DNA of 64,000 bases from Rhodanobacter sp. T12-5 (GTDB lineage: Bacteria; Pseudomonadota; Gammaproteobacteria; Xanthomonadales; Rhodanobacteraceae): NCBI RefSeq assembly GCF_008329435.1, contig NZ_NPKN01000002.1:496001-560000 (forward strand), given 5' to 3'. Under the pieces are notes generated by a model. The model was not told the origin of the DNA. It saw only the letters and a list, made by a program, of their open reading frames with translations, and did not search any database. Of the stretch, positions 18,401 through 26,737 are shown one piece after another; within the stretch, counting starts at the first letter, position 1; each line of letters opens with the position of its first letter. The position numbers and the translations under genes are program-made.

Positions 18401-18470
18401 GTGGGAGCGACTTCAGTCGCGATGCTCTTGTGTTCGATCAGCGAAGCATCGCGCCTGAAGCCGCTCCCCC
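18401..18470. repeat. REPIN (type A stem) between corC and the DUF4105 gene
   Basis: The left unit GTGGGAGCGACTTCAGTCGC is followed by GATGCTCTTG, and the right inverted unit is GCATCGCGCCTGAAGCCGCT-CCCC. The two arms differ (ACTTCAGT versus GCTTCAGG), so the stem is imperfect. It lies 18 bases after the corC stop. Confidence 0.85.
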
Positions 18471-18498
18471 AGGGCACCACTACGACAAGGCTGGATTC

Positions 18499-19704
18499 AT
18501 GCGACACATCGGTTCCGCGTTCTGTCTCGCCATGCTCTGGCTGGCCTTCGCTCTGCCCGCCCGGGCCAGCGTCGCCAATGCACCCGGCGCCAACCTCAAG
18601 GTCTCGCTGATCACCTACGGCCCGGGCGAAACCTACTGGGAGCGCTTCGGCCACGACGCGATCGAGTTGCGCGACGTCGCCTCGGGGCAAGCGATCAACT
18701 TCAATTACGGCGTGTTCGATTTCAACGAGTCGAACTTCTTCCTCAACTTCGCCCGCGGCCGCATGCATTACCTGATGGACGCGGCCCCAAGCGCCATCGA
18801 CGAAAGCTTCTACGTCGAAAGCGGGCGTTCGGTTACCCGACAGCAGCTCGCGGTCACTCCGGACCAGGCCGCCGCGCTGCGCGATTTCCTGCTGTGGAAT
18901 CTTCGCCCGGAAAACGCCCGCTACAACTACGACTACTACGTCGACAACTGCACCACCCGCGTGCGCGATGCCCTGGACATGGCATTGGGCGGCATCCTGA
19001 AAACCCAGCTCGGCGCGCGCGCCGGCGGCATGACCTATCGCCAGCAGACCGACCGCCTGATGAGCGCCCAGCCCTGGCTGATGCTGGTGATGGATCTTGG
19101 CCTGGGACCGTACGCCGACCAACCACTGAATGCGTGGCAGGAAAGCTTCCTGCCTGAAGTGTTGCAAACCCAGCTGCGCGAAATACGCATCGACGACGGC
19201 CACGGTGCCACCCGGTCGCTGCTGCAGGGCGAGCAACTGGTTTCGCCAAACCGGCTGGAAGCACCACCGGCAAGCGCGCCCGACCTGCGTTTGCCACTGG
19301 CGTTGAGTGGACTGCTGCTCGCCGTGCTGATCGTGTCGACCCGGCGCTGGTGGCCCACCGGCTACGCCCTGCTCGGCACGCTTTACCTTCTCTGCGCAGG
19401 GCTTGTCGGGCTGCTGCTGCTGGCGCTGTGGACACTGACCACCCATCACTCGGCGTGGGCCAACGCGAACTTGCTGCTGTTCAATCCGCTGGCGTTCATG
19501 CTGCTGCCGACGCTGTGGCGTTCACGGCGCGGCTTTGCCGCTTCGCGCTTCATGGATGGCGTGATCGTGCTGCAGTTGCTCGCCATCCTGATCGCCGCCC
19601 TGTTGCACCTGCTCCCCGGCACCGTGCAGCAAAACCAGCCGTGGCTGCTGTTCGCCCTGCCATGCTGGCTGGCTCTGGCGTGGAGCTTGCGCCGCCGCCG
19701 TTGA
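18499..19704 (+). CDS. DUF4105 (Lnb N-terminal domain) membrane protein at the lnt position
   Basis: A 401-residue protein. A signal peptide (MRHIGSAFCLAMLWLAFALPARA) leads into a periplasmic DUF4105 domain (about 30-270) with a cysteine-protease-like pair, H52 in ERFGHDAIEL and C151 in DNCTTRVRDAL. Four C-terminal helices follow, with a conserved-looking TTHHSAWANANLLLFNPL at about 313-330. DUF4105 is now named after Lnb, reported as an alternative apolipoprotein N-acyltransferase. In most relatives lnt follows corC; here this gene takes that place, which supports but does not prove the role. ATG 18499 begins the signal peptide. Confidence 0.82.
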   Translation: MRHIGSAFCLAMLWLAFALPARASVANAPGANLKVSLITYGPGETYWERFGHDAIELRDVASGQAINFNYGVFDFNESNFFLNFARGRMHYLMDAAPSAIDESFYVESGRSVTRQQLAVTPDQAAALRDFLLWNLRPENARYNYDYYVDNCTTRVRDALDMALGGILKTQLGARAGGMTYRQQTDRLMSAQPWLMLVMDLGLGPYADQPLNAWQESFLPEVLQTQLREIRIDDGHGATRSLLQGEQLVSPNRLEAPPASAPDLRLPLALSGLLLAVLIVSTRRWWPTGYALLGTLYLLCAGLVGLLLLALWTLTTHHSAWANANLLLFNPLAFMLLPTLWRSRRGFAASRFMDGVIVLQLLAILIAALLHLLPGTVQQNQPWLLFALPCWLALAWSLRRRR

Positions 19705-19767
19705 ACGCAGCCGCGCCGTTGAAAACCCGCAATTGCCCCGTCATCAGGCGCGGGGCATGATGCGCGC

Positions 19768-20790
19768 ATGAACCTGATCACGCCGCCATCGTCGCTCGCG
19801 CCACCCGCCACCGACCAGCCGATGGTGGTCAACTGCATCGCCTATCGGAAGGACGGCAGCCGGATCGGCGACGTCACCCTCGACGCGATCAGCGACGTGC
19901 TGGCCGAGCCGGATACCTTCGTCTGGGTCGGCCTGTATGAACCCGACGAGGCGTTGCTGCTCAAGATCCAGGACGAATTCGGCCTGCACGACCTCGCGAT
20001 CGAGGATGCACACGCGGCACACCAGCGCACCAAGATCGAGACATATGGTGACTCCCTGTTCCTGGTGGTGCAGACGGCCCAGCTGATCGAAGGCCATCTG
20101 GCCTTCGGCGAAACGCACATCTTCTTCGGTCCGCGCTACCTGGTCACCGTGCGTCACGGCGCCTCTCAATCCTACGCACCGGCGCGACGTACCTGCGAAC
20201 ACGCACCGGACCTGCTGGCGAATGGCCCCAGCTACGCGTTGTACGGCGTGCTCGACTTCATCGTCGACAACCTGCTGCCGATCGTGCGCGACTTCCGCGA
20301 AGAGCTGCAGCAGCTGGAACAGGACATCTTCGCCGAAACCTTCAAACGCAGCACCGTGCGACGGCTGTACGACATGCAGCGCGACCTGATGACGCTGCGC
20401 CTCGCCGTGGCGCCGCTGCAGGACATCATCAGCCAGCTGGTGCGACTGCACCCGAACCTGATCCCGGACGAACTGCGCGCGTATTTCCGCGACGTCTACG
20501 ACCACGTATTCCGCGTCAACGAATCGATCGGTGCGATGCGCGAAATGCTGTCCGCGGCGATCAGCGTCAACCTTTCGCTGGTCAGCTTCGGCCAGAACGA
20601 AGTGATGAAAAAACTCGCCGGCTGGGCCGCCATGCTCGCCGCACCCACCCTGCTCACCAGCTGGTACGGCATGAACTTCCAGCACATGCCGGAACTAGGC
20701 AAGCCATGGGCCTATCCGGCAATGATCACCGTGATGGCCCTCGTCGTCGGCGGCATCTACCTGGGGCTGAAACGGGCGAAGTGGCTTTGA
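19768..20790 (+). CDS. corA: CorA-family magnesium/cobalt channel
   Basis: A 340-residue inner-membrane cation channel. A large cytoplasmic N-terminal domain (about 1-270) ends in the long stalk helix, and two C-terminal membrane helices flank the signature YGMN loop (GMN at 301-303). The C-terminus is short and basic (LKRAKWL). It takes up Mg2+ and Co2+ or Ni2+ as a pentamer. Its neighbour corC belongs to a family historically linked to CorA-dependent efflux. A REP unit and a terminator follow the stop. Confidence 0.94.
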   Translation: MNLITPPSSLAPPATDQPMVVNCIAYRKDGSRIGDVTLDAISDVLAEPDTFVWVGLYEPDEALLLKIQDEFGLHDLAIEDAHAAHQRTKIETYGDSLFLVVQTAQLIEGHLAFGETHIFFGPRYLVTVRHGASQSYAPARRTCEHAPDLLANGPSYALYGVLDFIVDNLLPIVRDFREELQQLEQDIFAETFKRSTVRRLYDMQRDLMTLRLAVAPLQDIISQLVRLHPNLIPDELRAYFRDVYDHVFRVNESIGAMREMLSAAISVNLSLVSFGQNEVMKKLAGWAAMLAAPTLLTSWYGMNFQHMPELGKPWAYPAMITVMALVVGGIYLGLKRAKWL

Positions 20791-20799
20791 GCTGAAGCC

Positions 20800-20821
20800 T
20801 CGCGACTGAAGTCGCTCCCAC
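20800..20821. repeat. Single REP unit (type A)
   Basis: TCGCGACTGAAGTCGCTCCC-AC is one unit of the type A family in inverted orientation, with no partner. It lies 9 bases after the corA stop and abuts the terminator. Confidence 0.8.
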
Positions 20822-20824
20822 AAA

Positions 20825-20852
20825 AAAACGGCGACCCGAAGGTCGCCGTTTT
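20825..20852. terminator. Bidirectional rho-independent terminator
   Basis: A 12-bp perfect stem, AAAACGGCGACC-CGAA-GGTCGCCGTTTT, with an A-run on one side and a T-run on the other. It lies between the convergent corA and S9 peptidase genes and can end transcripts from both. Confidence 0.9.
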
Positions 20853-20867
20853 CATTGCAAGCGCAGG

Positions 20868-22997
20868 TCAGTTCGACACCGCTCTCGGCGCATCCTTGGC
20901 CGTCCACTTCTTCAGCCAGCCATTGACCGCATCATGCCACTGCACGCTGTTGTGCGGCTTCAACACCCAGTGGTTCTCGTCCGGAAAGGTAAGGAACTCG
21001 CTGGGAATGCCGCGACGCTGCAAGGCGGTGAACGCGCCCAGGCCCTGGGTGATCGGAATGCGGAAATCCTTGCCGCTGTGGATCACCATCATCGGCACGC
21101 GCCAGTCCTTGACGTGGTTGATCGGGTTGAACTTCTCGTAGTTCTCGGGATGCTCGTACTGGGTGCCGCCGTTCTCCTTTTCCTCGAACCACAGCTCTTC
21201 GGTGTCGTAATACATCGCGCGCGCATCGAACACGCCGTCATGATCGACCAGGCATTTCCACGGCTGGTTCCACACACCGGCGATCCAGTACGTCATGTAG
21301 CCGCCGTAGCTGGCGCCGAGCGCGCAGGCGCGATCGCCATCGAGGAAGCTGTACTTGTCCAGCGCAGCCTTCCAGCCGAGTTTCAGATCCTCCAGCGGCT
21401 TGCCGCCCCAGTCGCCGGAAATCGCGTCGGTGAACGCCTGGCCGTAACCGGTGGAACCGTGGAAATTCACCGTGACCACGGCAAAACCCTGGCCGGCGTA
21501 AGTCTGCGGATTCCAGCGATAGCTCCAGCCATTTTCCATCGCCCCCTGCGGGCCGCCATGGATGATGAACGCCACCGGATAAGTCTTGCCCGGCTGGTAG
21601 CCGACCGGCTTTACCACGTAGCCTTGCACATTGGCGTTGTCGACGCCCTTGAAGTTGAAGAATTCGAAGTCGCCGACCTTCGCCTCTTTCAGATCGGCGG
21701 CGTTGTAGTGGGTGACCTGTTTCAGATCGCGGCCGTCGGCCTTCGCAAGATAGACATCGGCCGGACGCTTCAGGTCATCGCGGGTCAGCAGCAACTTGCC
21801 CGCAGCCAGCGAAAAACCGCCCACGGTGCCATCGCCGACCAGTTGACGCACCTTGCCGCTGGCCGCGTCGATCGCGAACAGCGGGTGCTGGCCGTTGTCG
21901 TCGGCAGTGGCATACAAGGTCTTGCCGTCCGCCGAAATCGTCAGGCCGCCGGGTGAGCGATCCCACTGCGGATCCACCTCGTGCCTCGTACCACTGGCCA
22001 GATCCAGCGCCATGATCGCGAAGCGGTCGGCCTCGAAACCCGGCGTCTTCATCGCCAGGTAATACAGCGTCCTGCCGTCCGGCGATGCCACCGGGAACGC
22101 ATCCCACGCCTTGTTGTCCGCGGTGAGGTTCTTCGGTGCAGCCGAACCGTCTGCCGGCACGCTGTACACATCGAAGTTGGTCGACCATGGCTCGGTCGTG
22201 CCGGCAATGCGCACGTCGAAATACACGCTCTTGCCATCCGGCGCGAACGCAAACTCGCTCTCGTCGCCAAACGGCTTGCTCGGCACGTCGCCGTCGATAC
22301 CGCGGCTCAGCAGCGTCGGCTCGGCCGGCAACTGGCCCTTGCCATCGAACCTGGCGACGAACAACTGATTGCGCCGGCCGTTGGCCCAGGTATCCCAGTG
22401 CCGCACGAACAACTTGGTGTACAACGTGCCGCTCGCCTTGTCCTTGTCGCGCGCTGCAACCCGCTGCTGCGTGCATGCCAGCGTGGCGCAGTCGGTGAAC
22501 ACCTCATACGACAACAGCACCTGTTTGCCATCCGGCGACAGCTTGTAGCCGCCCAGGTCCAGCACGGCGTGGCTCACCTGCACCGACGCCGCGTGCCTCG
22601 CCAGATTCAATCCTTCCTTGCCGCCCAGATCCACGCGCCACAACTGCGCCACGCCCTTGGCCGGCGCCACGAAATACAGGCTGCGCCCATCCGCCGACCA
22701 GCGTGCCGAACTGCCCTTGTCCAGCACCTTAACCGGATCTCCGCCCTTGCGCAGATCCAGCACGTAGACGGCATTGACACCCTTGTTGGCGGCGTAATCG
22801 GTGCTGCGCACGCCAAACGCGGCATAGCGCCCGTCCGGCGACAGCTGCGGATCGCTCACCCGATCCATCATCACCAAGTCGCGCACGTTGAAAGGATGCG
22901 CTCCCTGCGCCTTGGTAAAGGTGGTGTCCACCACATCGCCCGCCATCGCGGGTGCAGCCACCAGCGCAAGCAGCAGCGCGGCAATCAGAGGTTTCAT
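20868..22997 (-). CDS. Secreted S9-family prolyl oligopeptidase / dipeptidyl aminopeptidase
   Basis: A 709-residue exported serine peptidase. The signal peptide is MKPLIAALLLALVAAPAMAG, and ATG 22997 is preceded by GGGG. A beta-propeller (about 40-440; repeated LSPDG and SADG blades) gates the C-terminal alpha/beta-hydrolase. The triad is Ser563 in GASYGGYM, Asp in HSGKDFRIP and His in DENHWVLKP. It probably trims short peptides in the periplasm, possibly dipeptides or tripeptides as in DPP/AAP enzymes. A second S9 gene at 51103 is only distantly alike. Confidence 0.92.
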   Translation of the reverse strand: MKPLIAALLLALVAAPAMAGDVVDTTFTKAQGAHPFNVRDLVMMDRVSDPQLSPDGRYAAFGVRSTDYAANKGVNAVYVLDLRKGGDPVKVLDKGSSARWSADGRSLYFVAPAKGVAQLWRVDLGGKEGLNLARHAASVQVSHAVLDLGGYKLSPDGKQVLLSYEVFTDCATLACTQQRVAARDKDKASGTLYTKLFVRHWDTWANGRRNQLFVARFDGKGQLPAEPTLLSRGIDGDVPSKPFGDESEFAFAPDGKSVYFDVRIAGTTEPWSTNFDVYSVPADGSAAPKNLTADNKAWDAFPVASPDGRTLYYLAMKTPGFEADRFAIMALDLASGTRHEVDPQWDRSPGGLTISADGKTLYATADDNGQHPLFAIDAASGKVRQLVGDGTVGGFSLAAGKLLLTRDDLKRPADVYLAKADGRDLKQVTHYNAADLKEAKVGDFEFFNFKGVDNANVQGYVVKPVGYQPGKTYPVAFIIHGGPQGAMENGWSYRWNPQTYAGQGFAVVTVNFHGSTGYGQAFTDAISGDWGGKPLEDLKLGWKAALDKYSFLDGDRACALGASYGGYMTYWIAGVWNQPWKCLVDHDGVFDARAMYYDTEELWFEEKENGGTQYEHPENYEKFNPINHVKDWRVPMMVIHSGKDFRIPITQGLGAFTALQRRGIPSEFLTFPDENHWVLKPHNSVQWHDAVNGWLKKWTAKDAPRAVSN

Positions 22998-23566
22998 CGC
23001 TTTTCCCCAGTTGAGCCAAACCGTGACGGTAAGCGCCAGCGCGGGTGCAGGCAAGCTTTCCTGCCAACAGTTCACCGATACTCGTCCGACAATCGCCTTT
23101 CAGAGCGAATCGACCGCAACTTTCATCGCGAAGCAATGCTTGTCCACGCGCCGGCTTCAGTCACGGGACGATCTTGTCGATGGATGATTGAGGCACGCGA
23201 GCAATGGCTTTGAGAAGGCCATCGCAATGAACAATGATGGTGATGAAACCACACCAAACTGACAATATTTGTCACTAAATGCCCCATAACGACATCCAAC
23301 GATCTGCCGAATTCATCACGCTTTGCGCACCGCGCAAAGTCAGCTCACTATCGCTTGTAGACTTTCGTGACGAGCGGCACAATGCCGGTGCCCGTGGATA
23401 TGCGGGAATACACCAGCGGCAGGTCGTGGCATGCAACCTGCTTGATTCTGCCGCGAGCTTCCTGGTCGTTCCTGACCACAAGTATGGAGACCGGTCCCCA
23501 AGGGGAATTCAGGACTGGAGCTCAGGGGGCATCACTACGGTTAGCTAACCAAACAGAGGAACCACC
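22998..23566. other. Intergenic region upstream of pilA
   Basis: No supported gene lies in these ~570 bases between the divergent S9 peptidase and pilA. It is more AT-rich than the flanks. It contains a sigma-54 promoter at 23427-23442, a perfect palindrome GGTTAGCTAACC at 23539-23550, and the pilA ribosome site AGAGGA about eight bases before the start. Confidence 0.7.
23427..23442 (+). promoter_or_regulatory. Sigma-54 promoter of pilA
   Basis: TGGCATGCAACCTGCT has GG and GC with exactly ten bases between them, as in the -24/-12 consensus TGGCAC-N5-TTGC. It lies 125 bases upstream of the pilA start. pilA is driven by RpoN with PilS/PilR in Pseudomonas and Xanthomonas; pilSR are not in this window. 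Confidence 0.75.
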
Positions 23567-24025
23567 ATGAAGAACATGCAGAAAGGCTTCACCTTGATCG
23601 AATTGATGATCGTGGTTGCGATCATCGCGATCTTGGCGGCCATCGCGATTCCGGCTTATCAGGATTACATCACCCGCTCGCAGTTCGCCGAGTCGCAGAC
23701 GATCGCCGACGGCATGAAGACGCCGGTTCAGGAATTCGTCGCCGCAAAGGGCACTTGCCCCACGAACTCGGAGGCTGGCTCCGCCATCCTGCCCGCTGCC
23801 AGCTACGAAGGTAAATATGTCGCGAAGGCAGAGTCGGCCGGAACCGCCGATGCCCAGGGTGGTGGTTGCACAATCACCGTAACATTCAAGGGGACTGGAT
23901 CGGTATCGACCCCGCTTGCAGCAAAAACTGCCGTGTTCAAGGCGGCCAACGCAGGCGGCGCATATACCTGGACTTGCACCAGTGAAGTTCCCAACAAGTA
24001 CCTGCCGCAGGTTTGCCGCCAGTAA
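23567..24025 (+). CDS. pilA: Type IV major pilin PilA (copy 1)
   Basis: A 152-residue type IVa pilin. The short class III leader MKNMQKG is cut before FTLIELMIVVAIIAILAAIA, which has Glu5 and the N-terminal polymerisation helix. Four cysteines are present (in GTCPT, GGCTI, WTCTS and QVCRQ); the last pair encloses the C-terminal D-loop. The subunit is cleaved by PilD and assembled by PilB/PilC, all encoded downstream. It has a strong ribosome site and a sigma-54 promoter. It is the likely acceptor for the glycan system encoded next to it. Confidence 0.96.
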   Translation: MKNMQKGFTLIELMIVVAIIAILAAIAIPAYQDYITRSQFAESQTIADGMKTPVQEFVAAKGTCPTNSEAGSAILPAASYEGKYVAKAESAGTADAQGGGCTITVTFKGTGSVSTPLAAKTAVFKAANAGGAYTWTCTSEVPNKYLPQVCRQ

Positions 24026-24050
24026 GCCTCGCAGTCACTTGAAGTTGTCC

Positions 24051-24078
24051 CGGAGGCCCTTCCTTGGAAGGGCCTCCG
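24051..24078 (+). terminator. Strong hairpin between the two pilin genes
   Basis: A perfect 13-bp stem, CGGAGGCCCTTCC-TT-GGAAGGGCCTCCG, starts 25 bases after the pilA stop. The tail (CATTTGG) is only weakly T-rich. It may act as a leaky terminator or mRNA-stabilising structure that makes pilA more abundant than the downstream genes. Confidence 0.65.
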
Positions 24079-24144
24079 CATTTGGCAGACAACGCAAGTC
24101 AATGTCGTATTGAAAACAGGACCAATGCTGCCACAGGGGGGAGC

Positions 24145-24585
24145 ATGAAACGTCCATCAGGATTCACTCTGATCGAGTTGATGATTACCGTGGCCATCAT
24201 TGCCACTCTCACCAGCCTGGCGATCACGACCTACACCCAGTCCATTGCCAAGGCCCAAATCAGCGAAGCGCTCACCGTCACCGATGGCCTGAAGGCCGAC
24301 GTGCTGAATTACTATCGTCAAACGGGCAAGTGCCCGGTTCAGGGCATAAGTGGCGGGCTGGCCAGCAGTCCGGCGAGCTATTCGGGAAAATATGTCGCCA
24401 GCGTGGGGGTCACCACCGCAGCTGGCTCGTGCATCATCACCGCCACCATGCGCAGCGCCAGCGTGGCACCCGCCTTGCGTGGCAAGCAGGTGACATTCAC
24501 CATGACCGATTCGTCCACGAACTCCACACATTGGTTGTGCAGCAGCGATGCGGCAGCAGTCTACGTTCCGCAGACCTGTCGATGA
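24145..24585 (+). CDS. Type IV pilin (copy 2)
   Basis: A 146-residue pilin with a canonical leader MKRPSG before FTLIELMITVAIIATLTSLA, Glu5 kept. Four cysteines sit at the same relative places as in copy 1 (GKCPV, GSCII, WLCSS, QTCR). The soluble head is clearly different from copy 1. ATG 24145 has GGGGGAG just upstream; the open frame extends further but without a ribosome site. Tandem pilA genes are common in Xanthomonadales. Whether both build the fibre or one is an alternative subunit cannot be told from sequence. Confidence 0.93.
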   Translation: MKRPSGFTLIELMITVAIIATLTSLAITTYTQSIAKAQISEALTVTDGLKADVLNYYRQTGKCPVQGISGGLASSPASYSGKYVASVGVTTAAGSCIITATMRSASVAPALRGKQVTFTMTDSSTNSTHWLCSSDAAAVYVPQTCR

Positions 24586-24637
24586 TCCGTACCTGCCCTG
24601 GGCTTGCAATGGCGCGCCACTCAACGATATCGATTCC

Positions 24638-26581
24638 ATGGTGCTGAAGAAATTTCGCTGGATGTGGCTTGGTGCTCTCCTTCTGCTCTGTGTTGCCTTG
24701 TACTGGCCCGGCTTGCACGGCCCGTTCCTGTTCGACGATTTCCCCAACCTCGCGGCACTGACCAGTATCGACCACGTCGGCAATTGGCGCGATCTCGGCA
24801 TCTATCTTTCCCAGCCGCGCGGATTCCCGGGTCGCCCGTTGTCCATGCTCAGCTTTCTTTTGCAGAAGGCTTCCTGGCCGGATCATCCATTTCCCTTCAA
24901 GCTGGTCAACCTTGGCATCCACTTGCTGTGTGGCCTGCTGGTCTATCGGCTGACCACGCTGCTGGCACGCCATTACCGATCCGAGCGCGCCGGATTCGTC
25001 CGCATCGACGAGACCGGCGTATTCACCGCAGCCTTGCTGGCAACCGCGGCCTGGCTGCTCAACCCCATCCAGATTTCCGGCGTGCTGCTGGTGGTGCAAC
25101 GCATGACGTTGCTGATGGCGTTGTTCGTGCTGCTTGGGCTGCTCGCCTATCTCAGGGGATTGCTTGACGACAACGCCACCGCCAAAAGACGTGCCGCCTG
25201 GATGGCACTGGGGCTGGGCGTATGCATGGTGTTGGCCGTTCTGTGCAAGGAGAATGGCATCCTGTTGCCGCTGTTTGCCCTGGTGCTCGATGCCACCGTG
25301 CTGCGTGCGCAAGTGGCGGGCCTGCCGTCGGGACTCAAATGGTGGCGACGCTCGCTGATCTGGCCCAGCGTGCTTTTTGTGCTGGGCTTCCTGGCGAGCC
25401 AACTTGCCCATCTGGGTTCGAATGGAGGGATTCGCGACTTCACGCTGGGCGAACGGCTATTGACCGAACCGCGTGTCGTCTTCGACTACTTGGGCAATAT
25501 CTTTCTGCCGCGCTTTGGTCTTTACGGGCTATACCACGACGGCTTCGCCATATCGCGCAATGTACTCGCGCCATGGACAACCCTGCCAGCGATCATCGGC
25601 ATCCTGGGGACGGCCATCGTGGGTTTCATTTCACGACGCCGCTGGCCACTGCTGGCGCTCGCCATCCTTTGGTATCTCGGTGGCCAGCTGCTCGAAAGCA
25701 GCAGCGTAATGCTGGAGTTGTACTTCGAGCATCGCAATTATGTACCCATCATCGGACCGTTTATCGCCATCGCGCTGGGTCTCGTCGGCAGGTCGGAGCC
25801 CCTCCTTCGCAAGCGATTGATGGGCGTAGCCATCCTGTGGCTGGCCGCATCGGCGTTCACCACCTTTCTCAGCACTCGGGTGTATGCGTCGGAAGATCGT
25901 CTGGCGATGGCGTGGGCCGCAAACCAGCCCGAATCGAGCCGCGCGCAGACGATGCTGGCCGGCCGCCTCTATCTGCATGGTCAGATGGCGCTGGCGCTGA
26001 CGACGGTGGAGTCGGCGCTCGCCAGGCATCCCGACAATGCGGGGCTGGCGGAAAATCTGGTTTACCTGAAATGCATGCGCGGGGATCTTGCCGACACCGA
26101 CATGCAGGCGTTGACGACGCTTCTGCGCACCGCACCTTTCGACCGCGGCGGATTCACCAACATCGAAACGCTGCGCCTGCTGGTGAACGCGCACCAGTGC
26201 GCCCCATTGAACGCGCAGAGCTGGCAGTTGCTTGTTCACGCATTGCTGGCAAACCCGAACTATTTCGACGGCGTGGCCAGCGGCTTTCTGCACTATCAAC
26301 TGCATGAGGCCGCCGTGACCGAAGGGGATCTCGGCGAAGCCATTCGTCAACTCGACGCCGCCTACGCAAAAGACCCCGACGCGGAGATCGTGCGGTTGCA
26401 GGCGAAATATCTCGCCAGCGCCGGGCTTTACGACCAAGCCATCGCCACACTGCAACACGCCAACTACAGTCGCTTGCCGCTGCTGCGGCGATTGTTGGTG
26501 AATGATCGAGCCATCAATGAGCAGGCGATCAACATTCTCAAGCAGCAGCAAGAAGTCGCACCACAACCGAAAAGCCCATAG
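24638..26581 (+). CDS. TMTC-like multi-pass glycosyltransferase (GT-C fold) with C-terminal TPRs, copy 1
   Basis: A 647-residue protein. An N-terminal helix is followed by FDDFPNLAAL, an acidic first periplasmic loop as in GT-C enzymes. RPLSMLSFLLQ and the FKLVNLGIHLLCGLLVYRL helix come next, about ten more membrane helices, and YFEHRNYVP. The last ~220 residues are TPR-like (LYLHGQMALALTTVESALARHP, and further units). Eukaryotic TMTC1-4 share this plan and O-mannosylate cadherins from dolichyl-phosphate-mannose. Its place right behind two pilin genes suggests pilin glycosylation; the acceptor and sugar are unproven. Annotation pipelines would probably call it only a TPR protein. Confidence 0.75.
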   Translation: MVLKKFRWMWLGALLLLCVALYWPGLHGPFLFDDFPNLAALTSIDHVGNWRDLGIYLSQPRGFPGRPLSMLSFLLQKASWPDHPFPFKLVNLGIHLLCGLLVYRLTTLLARHYRSERAGFVRIDETGVFTAALLATAAWLLNPIQISGVLLVVQRMTLLMALFVLLGLLAYLRGLLDDNATAKRRAAWMALGLGVCMVLAVLCKENGILLPLFALVLDATVLRAQVAGLPSGLKWWRRSLIWPSVLFVLGFLASQLAHLGSNGGIRDFTLGERLLTEPRVVFDYLGNIFLPRFGLYGLYHDGFAISRNVLAPWTTLPAIIGILGTAIVGFISRRRWPLLALAILWYLGGQLLESSSVMLELYFEHRNYVPIIGPFIAIALGLVGRSEPLLRKRLMGVAILWLAASAFTTFLSTRVYASEDRLAMAWAANQPESSRAQTMLAGRLYLHGQMALALTTVESALARHPDNAGLAENLVYLKCMRGDLADTDMQALTTLLRTAPFDRGGFTNIETLRLLVNAHQCAPLNAQSWQLLVHALLANPNYFDGVASGFLHYQLHEAAVTEGDLGEAIRQLDAAYAKDPDAEIVRLQAKYLASAGLYDQAIATLQHANYSRLPLLRRLLVNDRAINEQAINILKQQQEVAPQPKSP

Positions 26582-26737
26582 TCGGCACCGAGTGATCGGA
26601 CTCTGCTCGGCAAGCATCACGATACGTCGACGATGGGTGGATGCTTAATTCATGCGAGCCCGCCGGCCCTGAACCAGGGCTTCGCGACTGATGTGCGAAG
26701 CGGCTCGACTTTCAATCCGCAAGCCACGGAGCCGATC

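Noticed and set aside
11922..20821. Recurrent short palindromes resembling a CRISPR array
   Set aside because: Units are scattered singly or in inverted pairs over many kilobases, not in regular direct repeats with spacers, and no cas genes are present.
24145..24585. Second pilin as a decayed duplicate
   Set aside because: The frame is intact, the leader, Glu5 and all four cysteines are kept, and the ribosome site is strong.
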